A DNA stretch of 64,000 nucleotides. It comes from Trichostrongylus colubriformis. Lineage: Eukaryota; Nematoda; Chromadorea; Rhabditida; Trichostrongylidae. The translations under genes were made by a program, and so were the position numbers. Below are positions 36,504 through 47,509 of the stretch, one piece after another (position 1 is the first letter of the stretch; every line of letters starts with the position of its first letter). The DNA is taken from assembly GCA_963978905.1 (NCBI GenBank), contig OZ022258.1, positions 39,788,591 through 39,852,590 on the forward strand, given 5' to 3'. The notes beneath the pieces were generated by a model that was given only the letters and a program-made list of their open reading frames with translations, did no database searches and was not told the DNA's origin.

Positions 36504-36807
36504 AACAGAAAGAGTACCAGCCGTACTGTCACAGCTGCAGCGCTGCCATGTGTATACTGTAAGGAGCACTTGCTCTTGCGATTTTGAGGCAACTCCCCAG
36601 GTGTTTTCTCTTAGGGGATGATCCTTGAATATCTTGAAGATTAGATAACTTTGATGTGGAGGAAGGATTGGATAATTCAGTGACGGAACAGAAAGAGTAC
36701 CAGCCGTACTGTCACAGCTGCAGCGCTGCCCTGTGTATATTGTAAGAAGCACTTGCTCCTGCGATATTTAGGCGACTCCCCGGTGTTTTCCCTTAGGGGA
36801 TGATCTG
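36504..36807. repeat. Direct repeat, ~120-base unit, 183-base period
   Basis: AACAGAAAGAGTACCAGCCG begins blocks at 36504 and 36687. Both contain CACAGCTGCAGCGCTGCC and end TTAGGGGATGATC. On the minus strand both would read QRCSCDSTAGTLSV, but this is more simply explained as a duplicated non-coding unit. Confidence 0.8.
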
Positions 36808-36809
36808 AT

Positions 36810-38508
36810 CCTCAAAACAGAGATGCTTCCATGTGCAAAACATCCTTTCAAAGGTACGATTCGAAAGCAATTTTTTACTTGTCTCTCAGCATACTGCGAC
36901 ATGGCATTCCTGTGTCTTCGTGTGACGACCTTCACCACAGCTCTAGTGGGGAAAACAAAGAGGAAAACAACCTGAAGTATATTGCAGAGACAAACTCTTT
37001 TTCTAGGTAGTCCGTGGCACTGTAACGTGTGGTACTTCCTTGATCCGGTTTTGAATAGGAATGATCTATCATCGCAACTTTTCGCCACAACCAGAGGAGA
37101 AATTACCTAACAAAGAGTATTGATGAACTTTTTCCACAGTTACCACTCACAGCAAATTCCAAATTGTAAGGCATAAATAGTCATAATGGAAATATGCTGA
37201 AACAAAACACACCGGAGATTGACGTGCCTTCAAACATGGAGTTTCAGACACATGTGTCTTCAACAGCCTTCCCTACTTACTCGAAGGACTGGCTGTCCCA
37301 TCTTAATTGCAGATGTTCAAACAATAGCTCTCATTACTTCACCATTCTTACACAACTTCAGCAAAAAATGATTACGCCGGCAATCTCCATGTTTAGAGTG
37401 GATATTGATAGGCCTGAAGTTGAAAGAAATGTCAGAAAACTACAGTAATGATAGGGGGTACATGATCCTATCTTACGAGCTGAGGTTTGAACCTTCGGAA
37501 GTGAGAATCTAGACCAACAAATCTGTCTTCCCAACAATAGGCGCGCCCAATCTTTTCCACACTTCTAGAAAGATATCGCATAGCAGATAGCAGGAATGAT
37601 TTCTTACGCATTTCATATTTGAGCTTTTATCGCGGCTGCCGAACGATTTCACCTACAGAATAACTTAAAACGCATATCGTAACTAACCGAATGCAAGTAA
37701 TAGATGGCTCAAAATAGTTAGAAGGTTAAAATGTGATGAAAAACAATGTAGCCGGAGAATTCGAAACAAGCACCTTGAAGGCGGCTGTGGGAGTAATTCG
37801 GGCCGAATGTGGCAAATCATAAAATATGAGGGTCAGCGTGCTTGATATTACGGAAGTGAATAAGAAAGGAATGAAACGTTTAAAACCCAAAAAAAGAAGG
37901 CCCCCACTCCGCCGTTTATTCTCGAAAGGGGCGGATCAGGCCGAAAAGGGGCGGACTGGGATAAAGAGAGCGGCTACTGTTGAAGAAGACTCCTTCAGAG
38001 CCCAGGAGCATTCTTTCTCATCGAATTTTGTCACATATTGTCTTCGTAGACCCCTAGCTTTCACTTGCACGACCCGATTTAAGAGTTATCATCACCTTTT
38101 ACCCCCATCTATCAGTCTTTAGAAAAAATGAGGATAACGTAGTGGTGCATTGCATAACCAGCTGTTGCTAAAACGGCTTATCCAGGATTCATTCAGGTGC
38201 TATCGCAATGAAGGGGTTAGGCCACTGTGAATGGCGACAAAGGAACCCGTCGCCCTTCCCTAAAGGCTTAGGGGAATTACGCTTAATGTGCAGATCGACA
38301 CCTCAGAGATCTCTCGGATGCTCAGGTAAGCACTTTTTAGATGATCCCCGCATCATTACGTCAGGGCAGCGCTGCACTACACGTCTAATTGAATTTTGGT
38401 GCTGCCCACGTTTCACGCTTGGCGTTCAGGGGTTGATAGAGGATAGCGACTTTGTAGGAGAGAAACATACTCGAAACGCTCTGCTGGTGGAGTTTCTGGA
38501 GCAATATA
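36810..38508. other. Intergenic stretch
   Basis: Open frames of 80-106 codons at 36768-37448 and 37826-38122 have no motifs and no coherent splice structure. Confidence 0.4.
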
Positions 38509-39365
38509 TTGGGTTGTAAGAAAAGTTTTGGCCGGTTCTTGCCGTTTGAACTTCGGGTGATCATAACTCAGCTTCGAGCTTATCTTTTTACACAGCATAA
38601 GCACCACCATTCGATTTGCTACACTCTTGGCAACATTATGCATACCCACATATCTCAATTCGATGAAGGGCTGATGATTTATGTTGCGCGAAATGAAAAA
38701 GAGTCGACTCCAAATCACCATTCCTTCTGCACACACTGATATTAAAAGAGCTGCCCAGATACTTGGGAAAGGGGTTTGGTTAGCGCTAGATCTGGTGGAT
38801 ATGATGGACGAGTAACGGCTTCAGTCTGCAACTCTTCGTTTAGTGGGAGAGGATTTGTGGGAAATGCTCTTGGGTTCTCCGAGGGACCGTGTGGCACCCA
38901 TTTTTTGATTTTTTTTTGAAATCGAGGCTCTTCGAGGTGGTCAATTAAGTTTGTTTGTTGGGGGCCTGCACTGGATATCTCCTGCATGTATGAACGCTCA
39001 TCGCTTTCTGCATTTCAGCTGAAGCGATATGATCAGTTGAAAATTCAAGCTACTCGTTCTCATTTCTGGCACTTCTGAAACCAAGGACAAAATGTTCACT
39101 CAAATGCTCCTCCCCTCCCCTTACAGAACTCACGTTTGTGGTCACCTTTGCTTGAGAAGTCATCTAAAAAGTGCCATTTTCGCAGTACCTCAAAATTTCC
39201 TTAGTAATTCGAAAACCTTGTGGTATTCCAAGGAAGGCATTTATTCAGAGAGAGCAATTTTTTATTTATTCAAGGAGCACAACATGTGATTCATGTTGAC
39301 GCCCTCCAAAATTTGAATTTATCTTGTTAACGTAAAAACCGGCCAGAACTTCCTTTACAACCTAA
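38509..39365 (-). mobile_element. mariner remnant, 857 bases
   Basis: Bounded by TA. Starts TTGGGTTGTAAGAAAAGTTT and ends with the inverted AACTTCCTTTACAACCTAA. The minus strand retains a degraded C-terminal transposase motif (SYPPDLALTKPL, from HPPYSPDLAPTDY-type sequence) at about 38760-38830. Most of the coding region is lost. Confidence 0.82.
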
Positions 39366-39367
39366 TA

Positions 39368-40031
39368 TTATCGGAGACGACCTGAAGGTTAGATGCATGC
39401 TGGATGCTAACTTGGTAGATACCACTTACCACCATTCAGTGAACGGCTGGTCCTTGCTCTGTAGATTTGCTGCATCAATACAGAGCATCAGCAATTTTGT
39501 TTTGTTTTCAGTAATTTTGCTAAAGTGGACATGTCATAGTCGACATTGCTTACACCCACCCTTGTTGGTTGCTCATCGTCAGGTCGCACGAGAGCGCCTG
39601 TTCCCTGCTTTCAATTTAATAGTCCCGATCTCGAGTTCCATCGTCCAAATCGTAGTTTTTTGTCACTCTTCTTTCTCATTAATTATCTCGCAGGAATCTT
39701 CTCTTTTTCGAAATCTCACGAGCCCTCGCATTTTTTTGCCGATGGACTTTTTGCAAGATAGTTCTTTGTCACACCCGCTGAGTGGAACTCTGCAAAGTCT
39801 TCTACATTAATCAATCCTGGTAAAGATGCGGGAACAATTACTTCGATAAACTTTTGTGAGAACATTTTTGGTAAAATCTATGGTAGCTGAAGAAAGGATA
39901 TGGTGTCTTAATTTTACCCCGCAAATATTATGCAAACATCTCATATTGTAGCGGTTACTTTTTTGTAAGCCAACTGGGGTGAGTATGGAGCAGAGGACGG
40001 GGTTTCATGTATTGTACCGCCGTTACTCACG
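39368..40031. other. Intergenic stretch
   Basis: A 137-codon frame at 39397-39810 overlaps another frame of equal quality. No domain and no splice support. Confidence 0.4.
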
Positions 40032-40086
40032 TTAGGCTGCGTTCATACTTTGCGCACCGGCGGCGACGGCGTCAGTGCGCAAAGTA

Positions 40087-41666
40087 TTAGGTTGTCCCAA
40101 AAGACTTGTCATATTTTCCCAAAAAAAAATCAGTAACTCTTGTTCACTTCGAGGCAGGTCCAGGCGGTTCAGGAATATGGTAGAACGTTCCCTAAGCTTT
40201 ATAGGAAAATATATATTGTCTCACCAGATCCCGTGGAGAGAGCTACAATGCCCGTTGTCGATACCCACCCAACTCGCGGTGTCATCTATTATGAGCGGTC
40301 TTGCGGCACCAAAACGACGGAAGCTTGCCACTCCATCAGCGCTGCATTGGGCAAGGGATGTGTGAGCTAGGTGACCGTGCGCCGCTGGTTCATCAGCTTC
40401 GGCAACGGCGAGATTGACATGAAACACAAACCACGCTTGGAACTGTGCTGGTACTGGGACGCGGAAGGAATGCTTTTCCGCGAGGTGTTGGTACAAGGCG
40501 AGACAGTCACCGCTGCCGTATGCACCCACCAGCTCCAGCAACTCGCCGTCGCTGTTCGAGAAAAGTGCCGGAAAAGTCCGCGGTCACCCTTCTTCAAGAC
40601 GACGCCCGCTCCCATTTCGCTCCCATTCCGCGAAAAGTACCCAGGCTAAGTTATAGGAGCTTGGCTGGGATGTGCTGCCCCACCCACCGTACTCTCCAGA
40701 CATTGCCCCTTCTGGCTATCACCTTACCCATCCTCTCAAATCCTTCCTGGCCAAGAGAAAATTCGTTGATTATGACTTGTTTGCGAAGGCGATCGCTGAC
40801 TTCTTCGACTCTCAGAACCCAGAATTCTGGGAGAAGGGAATCAACGATTTCCCTATAAAGTGGCAGAGGGTTGCCGATAACAATGGTCAGTACTTTGTTG
40901 CCTAATTATTATTTGTTGGACGAAAAAAAATATTAGGTCTATGCAGAATAAATGGCCAAAACGGTTCACTTTTTTCAAAACGCCATAACTTCGCTCGAGC
41001 ACAACTTTATTTGTCGAAATAAAAACCATTCGAATCTACACAGCCTTACCAACGATCTGGTAAAGATAATATGCAATCATGATAAAATTCTGTATTGCGG
41101 AAATTAATAAAGTCAACGATGGCATTTTCGACCTGCATAATTTCGGCGAATTTTTTCTGACCCAGGTTTGCATCGAGAACCGGAAAAAAGTGGTAATTCG
41201 TCAGAGATAGGTCTGAGGAATAAGGGGGGTGAGGGAGAGTCTCGATCAGTTTCTGCCGGGTGACTTGCGAACTGTGGGGTTTTGCGTTGTTTTGCGCACC
41301 CAGTAAAAAAATGATGCAGTTAGGCATCGAGCCTCTCCCTCACCCCCCTTATTCCCCAGACCTATCCCTGACGGATTACCACTTTTTCCGGGTTTCCGAT
41401 GCAAACCTGCGGCAAGAAAATTATGCACGGTAAAAATGCCATTCTTGACTTTATTGATTCTCGCAATCCAGAATTTGATCGTGATGTTATATTTTCCTTA
41501 CCAGATCGTTGGCAAAATTCTGTAGATTCGAATGGTTTTTATTTCGACAAATAAAGTTGTGTCTGAGCGAAGTTATGGCCAATTACGTTTCGGCCATTTA
41601 TTCTGCATACACCTAATAAAAAGTGATGATCGAAAAAAATATGAGAAGACTTTTGGGACAACCTAA
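40087..41666 (+). mobile_element. mariner element, deleted in the middle, hosting a second element
   Basis: Flanked by TA within the MITE. Starts TTAGGTTGTCCCAAAAGAC and ends with the inverted form. Plus-strand transposase parts in order: N-terminal helix-turn-helix region (about 40215-40440, with VRRWFISFGNGEID), then directly the region around LCWYWDAEGMLF, an altered HDNARPH-type segment (LLQDDARSHF) in another frame, and the C-terminus (40672-40905, LPHPPYSPDIAPSGYHL and IKWQRVADNNGQY). The segment with the first catalytic Asp (GDEKW) is deleted, so it cannot encode an active enzyme. Confidence 0.9.
40933..41616. mobile_element. Mirror-image mariner derivative (two inverted 3' halves), nested
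   Basis: 684 bases with TA duplications, inside the 40087 mariner. Left arm starts TTAGGTCTATGCAGAATAAA; right arm ends with its near inverse. Both arms encode the same C-terminal transposase segment on opposite strands: minus 41327-41046 reads PHPPYSSDLSLTNYHFF and SLPDRW, and plus about 41325-41520 reads the diverged equivalent (PYSPDLSLTDYHFF). Arms of about 300 bases are clearly similar but diverged. No N-terminal half is present. Confidence 0.87.
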
Positions 41667-41684
41667 TATGAACGCGGCCTTATG

Positions 41685-42508
41685 AACCATCTTATCGCAC
41701 AGAAAACTCGTTTCACCCTTCCCGGAGATCCTCTACACTGGTATACGCTAAACTTCACATAAAGGTGGCTTGCTGCAAGACGGTAGTTACGCTACAATGC
41801 GGGATGTCCCTTTTTATCCGCATTGCCTCCGTCTTCTGCTTTGCGTTTACTTAGCATTCCATCCAGTCTTTTCCAAATTCTTCCCATTATCAACTACCTT
41901 TGAGTGCGGGGAGCATAGATCACCGGAATGCTGTTGAACTCTACAAGGGCTGCCAAGATACTAATTCTGTAAATGTAATAAAAAAGATGACCAGGAAAAT
42001 CCCGGTTTAAATTGTCTTCAGGATCATTCGTAATACCGTTCTAGGATGACGGATATCGCAGGGTGATGTCCGAAGAGGGTATTTTTCTCAATTTTTTTTG
42101 CACAATGTTTTCCTATGAAGCTGATGAATTGGTCAATGTTGATCACGTCGCGGGCCTACGGCCAGTTGTCGCATGCTGTACATTTGTGTAAACCGGCACT
42201 GGCAGTTTCTTGCAAAATGACCGCGAGGAGGTGAGAGGGCTTAAATAAATGGTTTACGTCACCCTTTTTTTCATTGCTCAGTACTTCTGCACTTGATGGC
42301 AGACAGCTGTTCTGAGGTGCTATTAAATACTTCGTTACACTCCCATGTGTACAGGTACTGTTGCCACTTTAGTTTACGTCGCTAGCTCTTCTTTATACTC
42401 ACTCTTCAGATCATTTACTATCAATACTCCATTGAACAATTATGCACTCAAGGAGAGCACTGTAGTCCATGAATGCTTGAAGTGCTCCCCTTTGGTTTTG
42501 TGCATGTA
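41685..42508. other. Intergenic stretch, nothing recognised
   Basis: No motif-bearing frame or foldback seen. Confidence 0.45.
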
Positions 42509-42510
42509 TA

Positions 42511-42802
42511 CAGGGGGTGCCAAAAAAAAGTAATTTTGCCCAAGGCTCACATCTGCCAATTATTCAAAACTAGGGAAATGAAAGAGATAAAAGTATTGAG
42601 GCAAAATATTCCCGAAATGTTCCTCTAAAAGCAGGAACAAGCTGTGGATCCCTACGTTCACCTATATAAAAATATGGAGCTTTCATTCGACGCAGTCGGG
42701 CTTCGGAGTACCTGCAGAATCAAGGTCCGCTCAAAATAGTGCAGCCAGGCTCCGTGGTAGGTCTTTTGTGGGCAAAATTACTTCTATTTTTGGGACCCCC
42801 TG
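42511..42802. mobile_element. 292-base non-autonomous Tc1/mariner-type element
   Basis: Starts CAGGGGGTGCCAAAAAAAAG and ends TTTTTGGGACCCCCTG, with TA at both ends. Ends and part of the interior match the element in the PAP2 intron (27401-28009), so this is a deletion derivative of that family. Confidence 0.87.
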
Positions 42803-42804
42803 TA

Positions 42805-43347
42805 GTTATGCCACCTATCAACATACATATGGAAGGACCATATGTTGACTAGGATACTCCGCTTCCTCCTTGTATTATTCGGACTATATAGTTAGAGTTC
42901 CTAGTAATTATAAAGTTCTTAAGCTCTGTTGTTTTTTTTCTGTTTTTTCTCGTTTCTATTCGTGATCCTGGAAGTAATTGTTGATTACGATTACTCAAAA
43001 GCCAGCACTGAAGGTGATCAATCACCTCAAGCGGGTTAAGGTGGCTGAATGAAAAAATGAACCGGTGGCTGTTAGCACTTAAAGGGTTCGTGGATTAGTC
43101 CAATACTTTCGAAGTGGAATAATTGCGACTTGACTATGGTGAAGATGGTTCAATCAAAAAATGCCAGCAACTTCACTTTTTCTAGCCACAACAGTTAAAT
43201 GATCCGTCCACGAAAACACGACGTTTTCAGCTATCCATGTAGTCATTCTATACTCGCTTATCACGAGCCGCACGCAAAGTTTCGCGCGAAAAAAATTTAG
43301 GTAGAGATGCAGCTACTCGGCGGGGTGCTACCCACGGAAGCGGTATA
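42805..43347. other. Intergenic stretch
   Basis: Contains AAAGTTTCGCGCGAAAA at about 43276, a short palindrome also present at about 32864. No gene. Confidence 0.45.
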
Positions 43348-43519
43348 GGTCACGTTCACACTTTGCGGCGCCGACGCCAGGGCATGGCTGCGTGTTTCTG
43401 CGTCACTGCCTGTGCCATCCTGTCTCGTTGCCTGCGTCGCTCTGACCTTTACCAAGCTAATTTGCCTCGCTGTCTGTGAAGCAATCACGCCCTGCCGGCG
43501 CAAGGCATGAACGTGGCTC
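43348..43519. mobile_element. Degenerate MITE of the GGCC family
   Basis: GGTCACGTTCACACTTTGCGG at the left and CGCAAGGCATGAACGTGGC at the right pair imperfectly. Subterminal GCCAGGGCATGGC / ACGCCCTGCCGG matches the organisation of the palindromic copy at 58480. Confidence 0.65.
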
Positions 43520-43912
43520 TAAATGCTGGGTCGTATCTGGTGTCGAATTTCATCAAAAATCCTGTTTCGTAATACAAGATATCGCGCTCACTTTCTCCGG
43601 TTGTTCACAATACGGAGTGCATAGCTTGAAGAAATTTTTAATATTGCGTTTTTTCACCGGACGACTGCCGTTTGTCGAATATGGCCCCATTTGTTGGTCA
43701 CACCTCATTTGATAGAACGAGTGACCTAATAAAAGCAGGCAACACGTTTTGTGTGCAATGTCCAGGTCGTTAAGTAAGAAATATGTTGTAGAGATTATAT
43801 CAAAATGGTTTTTCCCCAGTTCCAATTTTGGCATCTTATTCATTATCATCAACTCACTATCACTCATGCTGTCACTTTGAAGTCTTGCTAGTGGACTAAT
43901 TTCAAGTATCTG

Positions 43913-44291
43913 CAGTCCATCTCACAACGCTAGATTGGGCGTGATTTGAGGGGTGTGTGCAGATATGACGAACAATCGCTTCACAGCGTTTCATTCGCGG
44001 CGCCACCAGTACGGCGAATCGATTGCTCTTGGGAGCCCGGCAAAGCGTGGCTGCGTCACCTCTGCGCTTCCACCCATGCCACACTGCCTCGCTTGAAGGC
44101 TGCCATGCCCTGCCACTGGCACTCGCACCCGCCGCGCCGATCGCGGCAGGCGGCAACGCGATTTTCTGTCATATCTGCACATACCCTGATTTGAGTGGCA
44201 AGGGTGTGAGTGTGTGGCGGGTTGAGAGAGTCTGATACACTCTCACCCAGGTCCGTAGGTCACGCCCTATCGAGCGGTCCGAAATGGACTG
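43913..44291. mobile_element. TIR element (CAGTCCAT termini) split by another MITE
   Basis: Left end CAGTCCATCTCACAACGC, right end AAATGGACTG. Inner right-hand sequence GTCCGTAGGTCACGCCCTATC matches the copies at 46067-46204 and 59925-60070. A 236-base foldback has inserted at 43951. Confidence 0.75.
43951..44186. mobile_element. 236-base foldback MITE, perfect 9-base target duplication
   Basis: Starts GGGTGTGTGCAGATATGAC and ends GTCATATCTGCACATACCC. TGATTTGAG lies immediately outside both ends (43942-43950 and 44187-44195). The insertion sits inside the left part of another MITE, so relative age is clear. Duplication length and GGGTGTGTG start place it with the MULE-like foldbacks at 1942, 9257, 50594 and 60842. 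Confidence 0.93.
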
Positions 44292-44726
44292 TAATCTCAG
44301 TTCCTTATTCATGTAATAGTTTACCTTCATCACTCTATCACTTTGATCCACTTGTGATATCAGTAGTCCACATCACTCGTTGATAAAAAAATGCTTTTTT
44401 AACGTCTAACGAATGTATTGCATTATGTATTTGCCATACATAGGACGCTTTACATTGGGCTGCACGGCGTGGCTTCACCACAATTTCTCGTTTGCGTTTG
44501 GATCGAGGTTGGTGGAGAGTCAAAGACCATAACTGAACACCGTGAGAAGTGAGTTCATTATTTCTGGTTCTCACACGGAATGTTTCCGCAGTGCCTTTCT
44601 TCCGCATCCTTTCAAAATAGATTTCTCTCAGTTATTTATCGGTGTCAAATTTGAGGTGTGTTCCAAGAGATTACTTTGCTGAGAGATATTCTTCGGCTAC
44701 GGTCAGCGCGCATAAAAAGCACGGTC
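44292..44726. other. Upstream region of a small gene
   Basis: No gene or repeat recognised apart from short frames without motifs. Confidence 0.4.
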
Positions 44727-45223
44727 ATGCCTGAAGGTAGTTTTTTCGAGTGGAACATTTCCAAAGTTGCAAAAAAAAGTGAGTAACCGATTTCAGAGAA
44801 TAAAAGGCGTTACTCCACGGGTACTGACAACAACAACAGTTTTTCTCAAAAATATGCTAAACACCCTCCTTCATCTTATTCGAGAGCTATGTCATTCGAC
44901 AGCGGAGCAGCACCACCTGGTTAGTGTTTTGTGCTTTCGAATTTTCATCATTAACATTCTCAACTTTTTTCTTCTCGATCGTACATATTTTTTTACCGTT
45001 CGTGAAGTCATTGTGTGCTTGCTTCACACTGCTCTGTGGTTTTCTGTGATATTTTTCACGTTTTTCCGAGGAATATTGTTTTACAGGAGGGAAGGGAGTA
45101 GAAGAGTGGTGCAAGTTAGAGGAACGTCTCAAGAGAAATGGCATTTGTCTCTCCCGCTCGGATTTAGGGATGAGCAGACTTGCAATAATTTTTTGTGTTA
45201 TCAAATTACGATGGCACTGTTAA
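44727..45223 (+). CDS. Small three-exon hypothetical gene
   Basis: Exon 1 44727-44778 (ATG, ends before GTGAGT), exon 2 44797-44919 (after CGATTTCAG, ends before GTTAGT), exon 3 45087-45223 (after GTTTTACAG, stop TAA). Phases fit at both junctions (1 and 1), giving 103 residues. The protein starts MPEGSFFEWNISKVAKK, continues basic and Ser/Asn/Tyr-rich (RRYSTGTDNNNSFSQKY, HPPSSYSRAMSFDSG), then VEEWCKLEERLKRNG. It is largely low-complexity and probably disordered; the first intron is only 18 bases, which is too short for normal splicing. The start may therefore lie elsewhere, or exons 1 and 2 may not be joined like this. No family recognised. Confidence 0.4.
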
Positions 45224-45392
45224 AACTCGAAATGGCCTAGTATATCCAGACCGCTTTGACAGTCTCGGACCATAACATGCGGGGTGTAAATATATTCGTG
45301 ATCTAAGTCAATGGCAAACTATGCGCCACACTATGGGACGACGACTGGTCACAATGTGCTACTATGTAGTTCCAGAAGCTCTTAGGAGGACC

Positions 45393-45458
45393 GGCTTGAA
45401 GCATTGGCGTGCCAATTCCCGAAACGGCTTAAAGCATTGGCGTGCCAATTCTCAAAAA
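45393..45458. repeat. 33-base tandem duplication
   Basis: CTTGAAGCATTGGCGTGCC and CTTAAAGCATTGGCGTGCC start consecutive 33-base units. Confidence 0.8.
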
Positions 45459-46066
45459 CCTGTGGAAATGTTCTTTATATGTGGTTGCCGGTCCGAAGTA
45501 AGAAGCTGCGGACTGTCGTGAAAAAGAGGCCAAAAGAATTCGTCAAGAATGGGCGATGAGGAGACCATTCTTCATTTCATCTGCAATTGAGCGGAAACTA
45601 CTGCAGCTGTTCTCGGATGGGTGTTCAAAACGAAAGATGACGAGGAAAAGAGAGGGCAAAGAGCCGAGGAGCAAGAGGGCAGGCACAGATTGCGCACTTC
45701 GTAGTAGGGCGCACGGTAGGGCGGGTCTGGTTTACAAGGCTTGGTTACAAGGGCCCCTATGGCCGCGCAAAAGCCACAGATCAACTGCTGTAGTGCTCTT
45801 GCGTTCTTTTTCCACAGTAAATATTTGCTTTGATCGCACGGGGAAATTATCGTGGCTTGTCTCACAATCACTCACCTCTCGACCTTTCGTTCTAATATCA
45901 CCAAATCGTCTACCACAGCGAGTAGGCTTTCATAATAGTAGAGTGAAACGAAGAGGATCGTCGTGACAGATAACGACGCGGCATTGATTGGAGAGAATGA
46001 GACTGTAGTGTCATTAAAAGACAGAATACGGTAATCTTATTGTTCGACCAGGGCAGATATATCCTG
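45459..46066. other. Intergenic stretch
   Basis: A 136-codon frame (45556-45966) and its antisense are both open; the plus frame is Arg/Lys/Ser-rich without motif or splice support. Not called. Confidence 0.4.
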
Positions 46067-46204
46067 CAGCCCATTTCGGAGCACCTAATAGGGCGTCCTA
46101 CGGACTCGGGTGAGTGGCGAGAGTGAGTGTGTGGCGGGGTGAGAGGGTTTGATACACATCCAAGTCCGTAGGCTACGCCCTATCAGGCGCTCCTAAATGG
46201 ACTG
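46067..46204. mobile_element. 138-base TIR element, CAGCCCATTT family
   Basis: Starts CAGCCCATTTCGGAGC and ends GCTCCTAAATGGACTG, with inner arms carrying GGGCGT..TACGGACT and GTCCGTAGGCTACGCCC. TA follows the right end. Same family as 43913-44291 and 59925-60070. Confidence 0.82.
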
Positions 46205-46369
46205 TATTTTGTATAATCCGCTAAGTGTGTCTGTTCTTGTGTGTGTGTTTGTGTGTATCTATACGACCGAAAATTTATATTTCGCATGGCAGCAAAGGCG
46301 GGGTCCTGAATTTTGCAAATGATATAGGGGTGATAAGAGGACCCCAACGTTGGCGGACTGAAAGTGATA

Positions 46370-46870
46370 TCAGCCGATAAGGGCTGATAAGGAGCCTTGA
46401 AAGGCTAATGTCATTAAATTCGTTAACCCATTCAGCTTGATCCTAGAGCGCCGACACTGATGGGTGTATTGATGGGTGAGACGGGCACATCAATGGTGGA
46501 TAATCCAAATTAATAACGGTTGATAAGATTCGATAAGGAGCGTCAAAAGGCTAATGTCGTTAAATCCGTTAACCCATTCAGGTTGATTCTAGAGTGCCGA
46601 CACATAGGTGTTCAGCAGGGTGGGCCAGGGATATTAATGGTCAAATTGGTAATGGTTGATGAGATTTGATAAGGAGCATGAGTGGGCAAATGTCGTCAAA
46701 TTTGTTTCGCCTTTCGCGTTGATCCAAAAGCATTGACACTCATGGTGGTGATCTAAATCGATAACGGTTGATAAGATTCGATAAGGAGCGTTAAAAGGGT
46801 AATGTCGCCCAACCGTTTCGCTCTTCTAGCTCACTGGGAAGTTCACACTCACAGATAGGGTACGGGAACT
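46370..46870. repeat. Tandem array, about four diverged units of 110-140 bases
   Basis: Each unit contains TTGATAAGATTCGATAAGGAGC-like sequence (near 46380, 46520, 46655, 46768), then an AATGTCGTTAAAT-type stretch, and GCCGACAC in the better units. The same repeat is present in inverse orientation as two units at 54375-54615. Confidence 0.75.
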
Positions 46871-47509
46871 CCACAGGGGCTGATAAGAGCCATTAGGAAA
46901 TTGGGAAGGGGCAAAATCCGGTATACCGCCTACTACAACTATACGCGACTGCTATCGTAAATGCGTCTCATGTTCAGTACCATTGATGAACACATTTTGT
47001 TTATGTTCTGATATCTACTACCGATGTATCGAGCGCAAATTGCCTAGCGTTCCAAATAATGGTTCATTTCTTTTGATACTGCGATCTATGTGGATGTGAA
47101 GACACGATCCAGATTTGTGAGAGCAAAGCGAGCCAATCATTCTCTCATGCGATGCCAGCAAGAATACTGGGTATCGACCGCTATGCAATGTAAAATTCCA
47201 AATAGTGGTGCATGTTTACAAAACGATAAGCATCGATAACTGGCATGCGGATCTACCACCAATACGTATGTAGGAAACAGATGCTCAGCTGATGGACAAA
47301 TTGTTGCCAAATGATGCAATTGATTACAAAACTGTCGATCCCTAAACTATCTAAACTCCCAATAGTGACCACTTCATTCGAAATAATTGATTAGTGGATT
47401 TGATCATGTCATTCCTGAACGTTGATCGTCGATATCATTGTAACAAAGGGTTTCGACCGCTATATCATTTTGGACCTCTGAAAAATGGTGACCTCAGCGG
47501 TGATATCCC
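46871..47509. other. Intergenic stretch
   Basis: No gene recognised; possibly includes an unreadable left part of the transposon relic that follows. Confidence 0.4.

Larger units (their letters stand above)
40035..41679. mobile_element. TTA/GGCC-family MITE interrupted by a mariner
   Basis: Starts GGCTGCGTTCATACTTTGCG and ends TATGAACGCGGCC, with TTA outside both ends (40032-40034, 41680-41682). Only about 66 bases belong to the MITE itself; a mariner occupies 40087-41666. Without the insertion it would fold as a short hairpin (TTTGCGCAC pairing with GTGCGCAAA). Confidence 0.85.

Noticed and set aside
39397..39810. 137-codon hydrophobic ORF
   Set aside because: Non-coding composition with T-rich tracts, overlapping open frame in another phase, no signal or domain pattern that convinced me.
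45556..45966. 136-codon Arg/Ser-rich ORF
   Set aside because: The opposite strand is equally open, and there is no domain, splice or conservation evidence.
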